DNA of 64,000 nucleotides from Ephydatia muelleri (taxonomy: Eukaryota > Porifera > Demospongiae > Spongillida > Spongillidae). Under the pieces are notes generated by a model. It was given only the letters and a program-made list of their open reading frames with translations, searched no databases and was not told the origin of the DNA. Of this stretch, positions 1 to 11,300 are shown piece by piece. The translations under genes were made by a program, and so were the position numbers. The stretch spans positions 7,850,466-7,914,465 of the forward strand of contig JABACO010000019.1 in the NCBI GenBank assembly GCA_013339895.1, given 5' to 3'. The number at the start of each line of letters is the position of its first letter. Position 1 is the first letter of the stretch.

Positions 1-59
1 TACAAAGGGACTGCCTATGAGAGCACTGCCCTGTTACTGTCTGGTGACCCTTGTAACAG

Positions 60-508
60 GTTGTGAGACGTCTAAAGGATGAGTTGTTTATGGTTCTCTA
101 CAGACACCACCGGGGACACACTTGTGATACAAGCTACACCGTTGTATCGATAGTGTTTTGGGATTGTGTGAGTGCTGATACCTTGGAGCATATCTATGAC
201 TACCTGACAGATGTGTTGCCAGAGTATGGCACACCAACAGAAAGACAGTGTTCCAGAAACGACAGGTGAGAGGGGTGTGGTGAGAAGAAGAAAAAGTTGC
301 ACACATGTTAAGGAAACAGTCAAGTGAAAGGGTAATCTAATTTGTGTGTCCAGCTCAGGTTAACCAAATGGAGACCCCCATAGGGTTTTGCAAAAGGAGG
401 AGGGTCAAAAATTTATTCAAAGAACGCTTAGCACCTTGGACTGTTCAGTTGTTGATGCATATCAGTGTAAACATTGTTTCCATGGCTACTGCTTAGCCTT
501 ACCCCCCC

Positions 509-558
<50 letters not shown>

Positions 559-2134
559 TTAAAAGTCAGTTGCCCACTACCTGATGAGATGGTGTTCTGC
601 CACTTAAGACCCTCTTCAGATCCTTTCATATGGGCTGACCTTGTGGTTTTGATACTGCCTAACAACCCCACCACAAACAATAGCTCGAGAAGTTTTTTTT
701 GCGCTTCCTGTCCTCATCCCCATGCCACTCTATTCCTCACTCTAACCTTCCCCTCACTCCTCCCATCCCCATGCCACTTCTTTGGATCACTCCTCCCCAA
801 CCCCATGTCACCTCTCTTGACCACTCCCACCCTTCATCCCCACACCTTTTTCTTTTCCTTCTCAGCAAGACGTGTGGGTGTCAAGGGGAGGATAGTGAAA
901 ACAGAGGGGCTTCATACTCCTTTGGATGCACCTGGGTTGTATACTATAATGGCTGTAAATTTGCAAAAAGCCAGGAGCCCAGGAAGTTTAAGCTAACCGA
1001 TGAGTCCAAAGTAAGTCACAGGTGTCTGAACTTAGACTGATTAGTGCTCACACTTTCTTCCCTTTGTATGTGCACTTGATAAAATAAATTCGTTTTCTTT
1101 CCATCTCCCCTGCCACCTGCTCCATAGGAGGAATCTCTGAAGGAGATGGTGCACAAGCTGTCAGACAATATTGGTCCTGTGTACAAGTTGCTGGCACCAG
1201 AGGCACACAAGAACCAGGTATGGCACCGTTATGGTCATGTGACCGCATTGTTATATCGCATGGCCATGAGGGACATATCATTATCGTGTGACCATATCAT
1301 GTGAGCATGTGGGATGTCATGTGACCATATCATGTGAGCATGTGGGATGTCATGTGAAAAAAAATTAGTATTGTACATTGCATACATAAAGTAAGTTATT
1401 TGTCATCAACACAAGGATCACATCTTTTTTTAAAATCAATTTGACACACAAACCGATCAGCTGGAGACAATATAGTACATTTTGTTTTGCACACAATATT
1501 GAGGCCACCAGCTGTCCTACGCATTACACTCACCCTTCCTTCCCCTCCACCTCCCCTCTCCAGGTGGCTACCCAAGAGGCAGGTCAGGAGTGCAGACTGG
1601 GTGATGCTTCCGAGAAACCCTTCTCTGGTATCACCTGCTGCATGGACTTCTGTGCACACTCACATTATGATAAGCAAAACTTGCCCAATGGAGAGGCCAC
1701 TGTGGTGAGCAATGACACATCCAATTAATGCCCACCAGCAGTACTAGTAAATGGAGTTGTCAAAAGGAAATATTAGTTGTGTGTGACTTTACCAATGACA
1801 GCCTACAGGGCATTAAATAAAATTGTCAATACCTTTGAGGCTACTGTTCCATCATTCACATGTACATCTTCAGTCTTGGAGATGGTATTTAAAGTTATGT
1901 GGGAGAGGGACTGTTTTAACATATTGAACTTTTCATTTGCATCCCTTTGCACAATGTGGACTGAAGTTTGGAAGTCTGCTCTGTTTGATTTATATGTAAA
2001 TCAAACCAATTTGTGCTATTTATCTTCCATTTCCTAAACTGTCCCACTATTGTGACATGCCTCTCACATCCTTCATTTATAATAAGGCATCAGAAGCAAC
2101 ACCACCTGTATTGCGTAGTATTTATTTACTATAC

Positions 2135-2202
<68 letters not shown>

Positions 2203-3946
2203 AATGTGCACACCATATTTATAGGTGCTGACAATCTTGAACCCTCGGTTACATGACAGGAATCCTGAGGATGAACAGCTTCACGTTCTTCCTCTCTATC
2301 GCCTGAGACATGCACCAACATCAAGTATAGAGGGCATCGAAGTCAGACCAGTGGAGACTATGGCCCCACCCTCTGCCCCTCCTCCTCCTCCAAACGAGTC
2401 ATCACTCCACCCACTACCCATCTCTCACATGGTTCCACAGGCCATGTACTTTCAGTGTACATCAAACATGGCAGTAGCCCCACCCCCAGCAAACCTATCC
2501 CATCCTCCACCACTTTCGACACACTGCCACACCTCTCCCTACCCGCCATCGTTCATTCAAGCCCCGCCCCCTTTCCACCAAGCCCCGCCCCTTCCAGTCC
2601 ACAATCAACATCTTCCTCGTCCCCAGGACCAAGGCCAGACGTCTCCTTTCTATCAAGAGGGGACTCCCCACAGGATGCAGCAGCCCTACATCGGCATGCC
2701 GCCCCTCCGCACTCTGAATCACGCCACGCCCATCAGTGCTCCATCGCCGAACATGACACAATGGGTGCCTCAGCAGAACGCATCCAACGGATACGTCCAA
2801 AGGCTGCCAGAGCTGCAAAGGCTGTCATGTGACCCTTGCAACGGATATGGCATCCCTGGGTATAGCAGCACACCCGGGGGTGTGCATTATGTCGCTCAGG
2901 AGAGCACCTTGTCTGACACTGACAGTGGTTGCTGCATCACTCCAAACTCCTCCATGCAGGAGTCCCCTGGAAGCTGCCACTCCTCGTCATCCCCAACCCC
3001 TCACAACCCCCTTGCCTTCTCCCCACCTGGCTCTTCTGCTTCAGACACCCATGACCTAACCAGACCACCTCCTTTAGTTCCCATGACCACCTTCTCCCAA
3101 TCGGTGCACACCTCAGAAGACAGTGGAATGGTGGACACCTCTGCTGCTGAACCATGTATTGCTTCCTCCACCACCTCCACCTTCTCATCCACCCCCACAC
3201 AACCGAACCTGTCTCATCGCATCCAAGCTACCCCAGGGGGCGTGGCCATGGCACTAACCCACGGCTCTTTACTGATTGAGTGTGCCAGAAAGGAGCTGCA
3301 CGCCACCACCCCAGTGAAAAATCCCTGCCGTCGCAAGCCGACAAGGATAAGCATCGTGTTCTACCAGCACAAAGGGTTGATGAAGCGCCACCATGGCTGG
3401 TTTGAGGAGGTGGAAAAGAGGAAGCAACGGAAGGCGCAGGCAGAGGAACAGAATGAGGAGTGTGGGGAAGACAAGGAGGAGGAAGAAGAAGAAGAAGAGG
3501 AGGAGTTGGTTGACACTAAGCCGATCATCCCCCTGGCTCAGCCTCAGAATTTTGGCGGGAGGGTAATTCAATTCAATCCCCCACCTCGCTCTGTTGCCAC
3601 TTCCATCACCCCGGCAACGGATACACTGGAGGCCATGTTTAGCTGCAGCTCGGACTGCTTTGACGGGTCGCCTTTGCTGGTGAACGGGATGCTTAGGTTC
3701 GATGATATTGTGGGCATGGTCCCTAATGCCCTGCAACTGCAGCAGTTTGAAAATGGGCCGTTCTATCTAGAATTCCCCATCCAAAAAGTTGACAGGGATG
3801 AGAAACGGATTGTACCTGTTCAAATACAGCAGCAGTACTATCCATGTCAATTTGTATCGGAGACTACAAGTTTTACTAATACTCTCTCCTTTTCTAACAC
3901 TAGACCTAATATGTTCTTGTCTGGAAACTTTTCACGTTGGCTGTAA
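60..3946 (+). CDS. TET: TET methylcytosine dioxygenase, C-terminal part (5' exons outside window)
   Basis: Nuclear Fe(II)/2-oxoglutarate dioxygenase that oxidises 5-methylcytosine. Exons 60-265, 866-1010, 1128-1217, 1564-1704 and 2225-3946 have GT-AG borders and join in phase to 767 residues. The Cys-rich domain comes first ([15 protein letters not shown]), then the double-stranded beta-helix. The iron ligands are visible: HYD at residues 181-183 and the second His at 553 (ELHATTP). The 2-oxoglutarate-binding Arg is at 568 ([12 protein letters not shown]). The 15-residue His-to-Arg spacing equals that of human TET2 H1881/R1896. About 290 Pro/Ser/His-rich residues split the helix fold, as in other TETs. 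A Glu run follows the core, and the protein ends in SGNFSRWL, the counterpart of the vertebrate GPYSRWI tail. Any CXXC domain would lie upstream of the window. Introns are 117-600 bp; the first visible one holds a long C run and the fourth a CA repeat. Confidence 0.95.
502..556. repeat. Poly-C run in a TET intron
   Basis: An almost uninterrupted run of C (one A at 509) lies in the 600-bp intron 266-865. It resembles the C runs at 38744 and 49375. Its length is probably variable between individuals or mis-sized by sequencing. Confidence 0.95.
2138..2201. repeat. (CA)n microsatellite in TET intron 1705-2224
   Basis: About 30 CA dinucleotides with one interruption lie just before the acceptor of the last TET exon. 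The rest of this 520-bp intron shows nothing I can name. Confidence 0.95.
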
Positions 3947-4112
3947 GGCTTAGAATCTTTATTATTATTTTTTGTTTGCTTTTTCTTTTTTGTCCTTTTT
4001 AAATAGTCATCTCTAGATATAGTGAAGTTATCTAGTTTTTTAATATTATTATCTTGTTTTTTGACCAGCAATATTTTATTACATCATCAGTTAAAATTAC
4101 CGGTATATTTAA

Positions 4113-4469
4113 ATGAAAAAAATGTGCAATCGCAAAACCTGGGATCCGAATGAGGGAGTCCTTTCTTCTACACTGCAGCATTCGAATTCCATGCGCCTGC
4201 CCAAGGGGGCCGCTGTTCTCTGCTTCGTACCTCACCCGTTTCCCTTCATGTACATCCAGGAGGAGCACATACCGCCTTCCTATGTCCAGCTCGACATCCA
4301 ACTGGTCGATACAGTCACTGATACGCCCGTCTCCGTGGCCTCCGAACATTTTCCCTGCGCCTACGTGACGGCTCCCGCGGGTCACACGACTACATTAACG
4401 ACCACCGTTTGTCACTTTCAGTCTCTGGATAGCTCCGGAAATTTCTCTCGCTGGACAGTTCACTATTGA
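4113..4469 (+). CDS. Diverged second copy of the TET C-terminal tail (alternative last exon or pseudo-exon)
   Basis: A 118-codon open frame lies 166 bp past the TET stop. Its end repeats the TET tail: TET has [19 protein letters not shown], then SGNFSRWL; here it reads PCAYVTAPAGHTTTLTTT, then SSGNFSRWTVHY. Spacing between the matched parts is similar. An in-frame stop sits just before the ATG, so use as a TET exon would need an acceptor inside the frame (an AG lies near 4156). Possible explanations are an alternative terminal exon, a decayed tandem duplicate, or a separate small protein. The sequence resemblance is seen directly; the role is unknown. 4470-4731 shows nothing else. Confidence 0.5.
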   Translation: MKKMCNRKTWDPNEGVLSSTLQHSNSMRLPKGAAVLCFVPHPFPFMYIQEEHIPPSYVQLDIQLVDTVTDTPVSVASEHFPCAYVTAPAGHTTTLTTTVCHFQSLDSSGNFSRWTVHY

Positions 4470-4731
4470 CATATGCTATTGATCATCAAGTCGCACCTGA
4501 AACCAATCCTCTCTGTATGCAAGTCAGACCCAGCAATCACTACCACAACAGTACTCAATCTTTAACTACGTGTTTTTTTATCATGCAAATTTGATGCGTA
4601 CATACAGCACTGCATTGGAACCTTGACGTCTGATCACATATTTATCAATGGTTTGCTTGAACAAATATTACTTGACTTGAGGTCAACAAGACGTGTACAC
4701 ATGTGAAATTGAAACACACAGCCACTAATAG

Positions 4732-5268
4732 TTACTCGGGATCTGGCGGGGTATACTCCGACAGAGGGGGGGTTGCAGTGGGGGCCTGGCACTCAAATGG
4801 AAATAGGTCAGGCTTCAGTTCCACGGCCTTCGCATATAGCGGGAAAGAGACTCTTTTCAGTTCGTTCAAAGCCTGTTGTCTGCTCCGCATGATTCCCTGG
4901 AGGAAGACTTGCTCCTGTTTGTGTTTCTCCATCTGAACCCGGCTCCATGCCTTCACCATCAAAAATCTCCGCTCCTGCTCGTCTTTCGTTAACACTACAG
5001 GTGCCCTCTTTCGAATCGGATTCAGCGTCTCGGGGTCCAACGCTTCGCCTTTCTTGGCAGACTTGAGTGTTGCATCGCGCACCAGTTTCTCCAGCTCGGT
5101 CTTCTTAAGGTAGTCTCTCATCATCTCCTTCTGCAGCTCCTTCCTGGACTTACGCGCCTTGTCTGGTTTCACCTGCTTCTTCCCGCGGATTTGGAGGTAC
5201 AGAAAAGGCCGGACTAACGGACATCTCTGAAGCGATGCGGTTCTTGCAGCCGTCAACCATTGAGCCAT
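4732..5268 (-). CDS. MRPL40: Mitochondrial large ribosomal subunit protein mL40
   Basis: Single-exon gene, 178 residues (human about 206). mL40 is a peripheral protein of the mitochondrial 39S subunit. The first 28 residues are rich in Arg, Ser, Thr and Ala and poor in acidic residues, as in a mitochondrial targeting peptide. A long basic helix follows (RGKKQVKPDKARKSRKELQKE). The family signature is in the C-terminal half: DEQERRFLMVKAWS, QQALNELKRVS, LKPDLFPFE and TPPLSEYTPPDPE, matching human EALEELQLES, RDPNLFPFE and YTPPIPNYQPPE. The first ATG at 5268 leaves room for the presequence and lies 46 bp from the opposed TADA2A ATG. Confidence 0.9.
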   Translation of the reverse strand: MAQWLTAARTASLQRCPLVRPFLYLQIRGKKQVKPDKARKSRKELQKEMMRDYLKKTELEKLVRDATLKSAKKGEALDPETLNPIRKRAPVVLTKDEQERRFLMVKAWSRVQMEKHKQEQVFLQGIMRSRQQALNELKRVSFPLYAKAVELKPDLFPFECQAPTATPPLSEYTPPDPE

Positions 5269-5314
5269 ACTGTTCTAAATAATGCACATTTAATTTCTTG
5301 CGCGCAACCGCAGC
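5269..5314. promoter_or_regulatory. 46-bp divergent promoter between mL40 and TADA2A
   Basis: The two start codons face away from each other across 46 bp with no clear TATA box. GCGCGC lies at 5300-5305. So short a gap implies overlapping 5' UTRs and a shared promoter, unless the genuine TADA2A start lies in an unseen upstream exon. Confidence 0.6.
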
Positions 5315-8300
5315 ATGGAGGGCGTCGAAGAGAACACGAAATTAGAGGAGACTCTTTTCTCTCCGACATGGACCGCCAGAGACGAAATTCGACTCCTCGA
5401 CAGCATCGACGAGCATGGTTACGGGAACTGGTGAGATTATTATATACGCTGGGAAGGTGTTCGTTAGGCAATATGGCGTACATACCGCCGTCTGTTTTAT
5501 AATTACCCAGGTCTTCAGTGGCCTCGCGACTCGGAAGGTCTGCCGAGGAGTGCAAATCACATTACGACCTGCACTACATCGATGAACCGCACTCCTCACT
5601 TCCAAGTGTGTTTAATAGTGTGTTCTTGCGCAACTGAAATGTCGTATGTTTTCTGTGTTTATGCGCATGTGCGTGCGTGTGTATGTGCATGTGGGTGTGA
5701 GCATTTGTGTGCATGTGGATGTGAGCATTTGTGTGCGTGTGCAGGTGCTGCGCGTATGTTGTGTATGTATTTACAAGTGCGCGCGTGTATGTGCATATGT
5801 TGTAGAGTATCGCGAAGATGAACCATAATTAGTAGTTTGTGTCTGCCACAATTTCGCTCAACGTGGAAGCTACTGATCCTAATTTAAAGGGCCATGTCAC
5901 ATGCCAAGTACTTACCATGTGAGAGTACAGTCGCCACTCATTTGTTCTGAATTGCAAACTAGGCTGCAGATAATGCCACTACACGTGGTGCAGTGTGTGC
6001 TACAAGGCTTAGTGTTTTGTAGATGGGTGTGTAGTGTTTTGCCATGGGCTTAGTGTGCAGCGTGTGCGATGCATTCTTGAGTTGACCAGCAGATGGAGTG
6101 AGGCACTACGGAGCAGGGTTGCTCCCCACGAACAACTTTACCTCACGACAGTGTTGGCAGTAGCATCCCAAGTCTATCCTTGTTTAAGGTCTGGGCAGAT
6201 ACCTTCTCTGCTGCAGGACAATTTCCAGTGCAGTGCTCTTGAGTATTAGAGCCAAAGCGTCTGTTCATGTCACCTATCTCCGTCCATTCCAGCTCTTTGG
6301 TATGCTTGATTTTATTTATGAGACTAGTGTAGGATAGGTATGTAGTATCTTGTGGTATTGAACAGCATCAGATACATGGCATGCTGATAGTGGGGGTGTG
6401 CCTCTCTACTTCACAACCATGGAATTCAGGGTATTTTACATCTGGCGGTACTGCAAACAGGTTGTGGAGTGATTTGCACCACTGGAGGTCTGTCATCTGC
6501 CTCGAATCTTACTATGGTGTGTTCTATTTAGGATTGGCCTGATGGGTGGCATAAACATTTGATCCAGGAATGGCGGCTTTGTACCTTAGTACCACTGACT
6601 TGAAGGTTATGTTATGCATTTTACCACAATGTCTGGATGCTCTCGTAGTTGACAATAATACTTGCCAGAGAGTTTGTACGAACAGTCCAGCGGGTAGGGC
6701 AAAGAGTTCACACACAGGGTGTATCATCTCCAGCTTCTTCTATGATGCTGCTCAGCATAGCCTCTCGCTTTGGTGAAAACTTTATAAGCTTCACAAGCTC
6801 AAAGCACGTGTCAAGACGGTTCTTGAGGAGGGATGACTGCCTAACAGTGTCACCAACACCGAGATTCAGAGCGTGCCCATGGCAATGGGTAAATACTGCT
6901 CTGGGTTTGCAGTTCTCTTCACCACTCCAGACTAGGCCATAGTGCTACATCTGTCGTAGCACTGACCTCTGCTCTTTGTCAATGGAATGTCAAAGCATAG
7001 ATTGTGTCGAAGATGTGCTTGGCATTCGTGACAGGCAGGTAGTACAGGCCAAGAAACTCTTCTGCAACACTCAAATCTGGGGCGATCCATCACGTAACAA
7101 TTGTGCTGCTACTCCTTGTTTGACTGGTCAGTGGTTTCGTCAACCATGATAGCCAGAAACGGTGACTGCTTCAATATCACTCAGAATATCATTCAAAACA
7201 GCATGAGCCACGATCTGCAGCATTTCGTTTTGATTTGCATGCGCAGTTTGCTTGTTTGAGGACTGATGTAACCAAGTTAGAAGAGCTGGCTTCTCCTCTG
7301 CTCTCAAGCGTAACAATTGGATTAGGACATTTGGTGCCATCCCCGCGCAACGCCAGACCCAGATGCGCTAACGCTGGGCAAAATCATGAGCAGGATGCTT
7401 CTGGCAAGTTCCGTTTGTTGCTTGTGCACTGACGACAGAGCTTCTCCTATGTCCTTGGTCGTCTTCGGCAAAGTTACAACCTCCTGAACTGCTTCCCTGT
7501 GTGCTTTATGCTTCCGAAACCCTCGTGTTGCATCTTTCCAGTCATGGAAGCCACCTGAAACCTTCAGCACACCACGTTATAAATATTTGGAATTAGTGTA
7601 CTGGAGCAACATTTCAGAAGAATAGCAGGTACCTAAGTACTTACAAAGGCTGGAGAAGCATTGTGACTGGACTTCATCCTTTCCAAACAGACAGCCGACA
7701 CACATGCGTGGCAAAACACGACATCATCCTTGCTCTTGTCATAGTGAAGAAATCTCCAATCCTCAAACCAGGGTCTTGAAAAGAACAGCTCTATTCCTAA
7801 TGTCCTCTTTGGAAATTGTAAAGAATGTGGCTGGTTGGGGACATCAGAAAGAGCAGGTATGTCACCTTGAACGATGCCATTACTGGCACATTGTCGAAAC
7901 TAGCGCTCTTACTCTTAGTCAGTGTTGCCACGATATATTGCGATTAAATCTTTATATGCGAAACGCGATGTATCGCGATTAATTTTTACTTATATCACGA
8001 AATAAATGTGTACGGATGTTAACATAGATATACGGATTTTGGAAACCTTAACCCTTTCGAGTAATTCCATGTATATATTTGCCACCCTTTTAGCATCGTG
8101 GTCTAGTTTAGATATGCTATTTTCCCCATGTGTTCTCCCCATGTGTTCTCCCCATGTGTTCTCCCCATGTGTTCTCCCCATGTGTTCTCCCCATGTGTTC
8201 TCCCCATGTGTTCTCCCCATGTGTTCTCCCCATAGGAGTATGCTAAATTGCTGTGTACATTTGTATACGCTATAGTGTACACAACAAAATTCAATTTTTC

Positions 8301-11300
8301 ATTTTTTTCATAACCTCGGTCAACTCAGTTGAGAATATGCCGAGCCCTGAAACATTCTGATTGATTCAAATATATCCAAAACATTGCATAGATAGGGGTC
8401 TACATAAAATCAATCATTTTTAATAACTCCTTGGCACGTTATGTGAATAGGGTCATGAATTTGTAATGAATTGTGACCTATCCACAAACATTAAAATAGG
8501 AATCAGACCAAACTTGTACCATAGTTAGCTAATCATACCCCAAACATATTTAACTGAAAAGCTTACTGGGACACATATTCTCAGGGCTAGGACAGCACAT
8601 AAAGTGGCTGGTAGCCATGTTATCCCTGTTTATTTACTTAGGGCGGTTTACACAGCTAAGGATACTGTCAAAACGTTGCTATATGCTGTCACAACTGGAC
8701 AAAACAAGCTGTCATTGTATGTTAGATATATTGAAACAAACACCTTCCATACGTGTACCTGTTGTATGCAGATATTCTAATGGGATATTCAATCATTACA
8801 CGCTACTGGCATTTTGCTGCTAGAGCAGTTGTGGCATCTAAGATCTCTTTCCTACTTAGTGTGTATGTTCGGCCTGTTGCAGTGGTAGACACTACTTGGG
8901 TCAGGATGTCAGAAGGATCCATGTTCATTATATCCTCCCGGTTGGGGTACACAAATGAGCTAGAAGGTTGCGTGGGTGAAGGAAATTCACTTTCACACCA
9001 CCTTCTAACTGATTGACATCAATAATGTACCCAAGCCAACATGTGTTATCGTATGCCACTGTGACATATCCCATACTAGCAACAGGTGGTGGAGTGCAAG
9101 GAGTAGCATCTTTTAGTAGGACCGTTCCACCCTGCAAACAGTACTGTTGGAGAACTGCTGCACTTCAACAGTTTCGGTTGAGAGTGGAATATGTGAAGCC
9201 GCTGGGTGCCTGGAACAGTTCTGGCTTTCTGCAATCTCTTTTCCAGCAGCGTCGATTCTTCCTCGTGTTGTACAGTATCAGTGAAGCAGAAATGCATCCT
9301 TTTGATGTTGGTGACAGCAAATAGGAAGAGCTGATGAGCAGTTAAGATTTGGTCTTCATAGGGACGCTGTAGATCGGCCTTGGTTACAGTCCGCTTTAGG
9401 GTCCCTCCTGCACCATCACATGGCGATTTTCCGTGTGCTGGCCATGCAGCTATAAGGTTTGGTTGAACAAAGCGATGCGTGCCCCTCTATACTACTCCAG
9501 TAACTAAGGACCCATTGTACATTTGCATATGCTTTGCTCAATGCGCGCGTCCAGCTCAATTGAGCCTCAGTCTGTTCTAGCACTTTCACAAAGCGCATAA
9601 GCTTTCTAAGGCCGGCCAGGCATTATACCATTGTGTTGAGTGGGTATGTATATAAGATATATGCCATTAGTTCGTCAGTTTTCTGCGCGTATTCTGGAAA
9701 TATCTTTGCCTGCAGAGCGAGTTTGCTGTGATCCATTAATGCGCCATACAACTTCTCAAAGGAAGGATCTGAGGGCAGTTCTGTAACGAGACTCAGTATA
9801 TGGCAATGAGCACAGAGAAAACTCTTGTTGTCAATGCAATGTGCAATACATACAAGTTTCTGTCTCTAGGCAACAATACACACAGCTGTATCTCACATAC
9901 AATACATAAGTATAATAATTACGTAATAACATTAGTTTGTGTAGCGGCGCGCGTTACACCTGCACTGGTTGATGACCACTGTTACATAACTCCCTCCTCC
10001 AGTTTCTTGCGTCCTCGCAAGACAAGGAGTCTATTAACACATAATCTCCATAACGTTGAGGGGGTTGACGATTTCTTAAAGGAAATCTTCTGGCATCCAA
10101 TTGGTGATTTTCCACATTTACCACATGATCTTCATTCTCCAAAATTGTATCCTCAACTGGAATGACCGTTTCATCTTCAAGGACTTCAGGTAACGTCATA
10201 TCTTGCACGACCTCCATGTGGGTATTATTTTCCTCTGGTGTCACCTGCTTACTTGAAGATGGTTCCGGATTCTTGATTTCAACATCTGATTCAGGCTCTG
10301 GGTCACTAAGGCAAGGTTTCAATCTGTTGCGATGAACAACACGCTTCTGGGTCCCACCTATCAGTTGCACGTGGTAGTTCACTGGACCTACTTTGTCTAT
10401 AATGGTGTATGGACCACGCCATAATGAAGAGAATTTTCGTGTTTGTCCCTTTTTGATTGCAGGAACAAAAAGCCATACTCGACCCCCAACTTGAAAAGCA
10501 TCTCCTGCAATGGCTTGATCCTTTAGCTGCTTTTGTCTTTGGTGAGCCTTATGTAGTCGTTGGCGAACTACAGAAAATGCAGATTTAAGAGATGACTGCG
10601 TCTTCCTTACATAATCAGGAAGTTCTTGACCTTGAGTTTGAGCTCGACCTAGCAGTACATCGATTGGCAAATTAGGAGAACGTCCAGACATTACAAAGAG
10701 GGGAGTGTATCCAGTTGACTCGTGGACAGCAGTTCTAAAGGCAAATAAAACTTTCTGTAGGTGACAGTCCCAATCCTTCTGATGCTCCTCAACAACCTTG
10801 GACAGCATTGCTTCAAGGGTGCGATTGAAACGCTCTACCTGACCGTTTCCTTCAGGGTGATAAGCAGATGTTTGTGTGCACTTGATACCAAGCTGTGCGC
10901 ATAGTGACTGCATGACCTCACTTACAAAATTAGCACCTTGGTCACTGTGGAGAGATTCAGGAACACCATACCGACAAATGACTTCATCGGTTAGTATCCT
11001 TGCTAATGTGATGCTGTCTGTCACAGCCAGTGGAAACGTTTCGACCCATTTACTGAATAGATCAGTCACGACCAGTATGTACTTGTTTCCACAGGACGTA
11101 GCAGGTAATGGGCCCATTATATCCCATGAAAGCCTTTGAAAGGGATATTCACTTTTAATGGTGCCTAGTGGTGCTTGGGGTACTGGTACTGGTGTATTGC
11201 GATGCTGGCAAGCCTCACACTTCTTAACAGCTTCCCGAATATCCTGCTCATAACCTGGCCAGAAAAAACGCTCCTTTACCTTTTCCAACGTTTTGTGAAC

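Noticed and set aside
2455-3200. Overlapping Pro/Ser-rich frames inside the last TET exon
   Set aside because: Shadow frames of the compositionally biased TET insert; the TET frame is the one continuous with the catalytic residues.
7990-8294. GRTHGENTWGEHM repeat protein; also considered as a telomere-like or CRISPR-like array
   Set aside because: A 13-bp tandem minisatellite with no spacers, not a CRISPR array or a telomeric unit.
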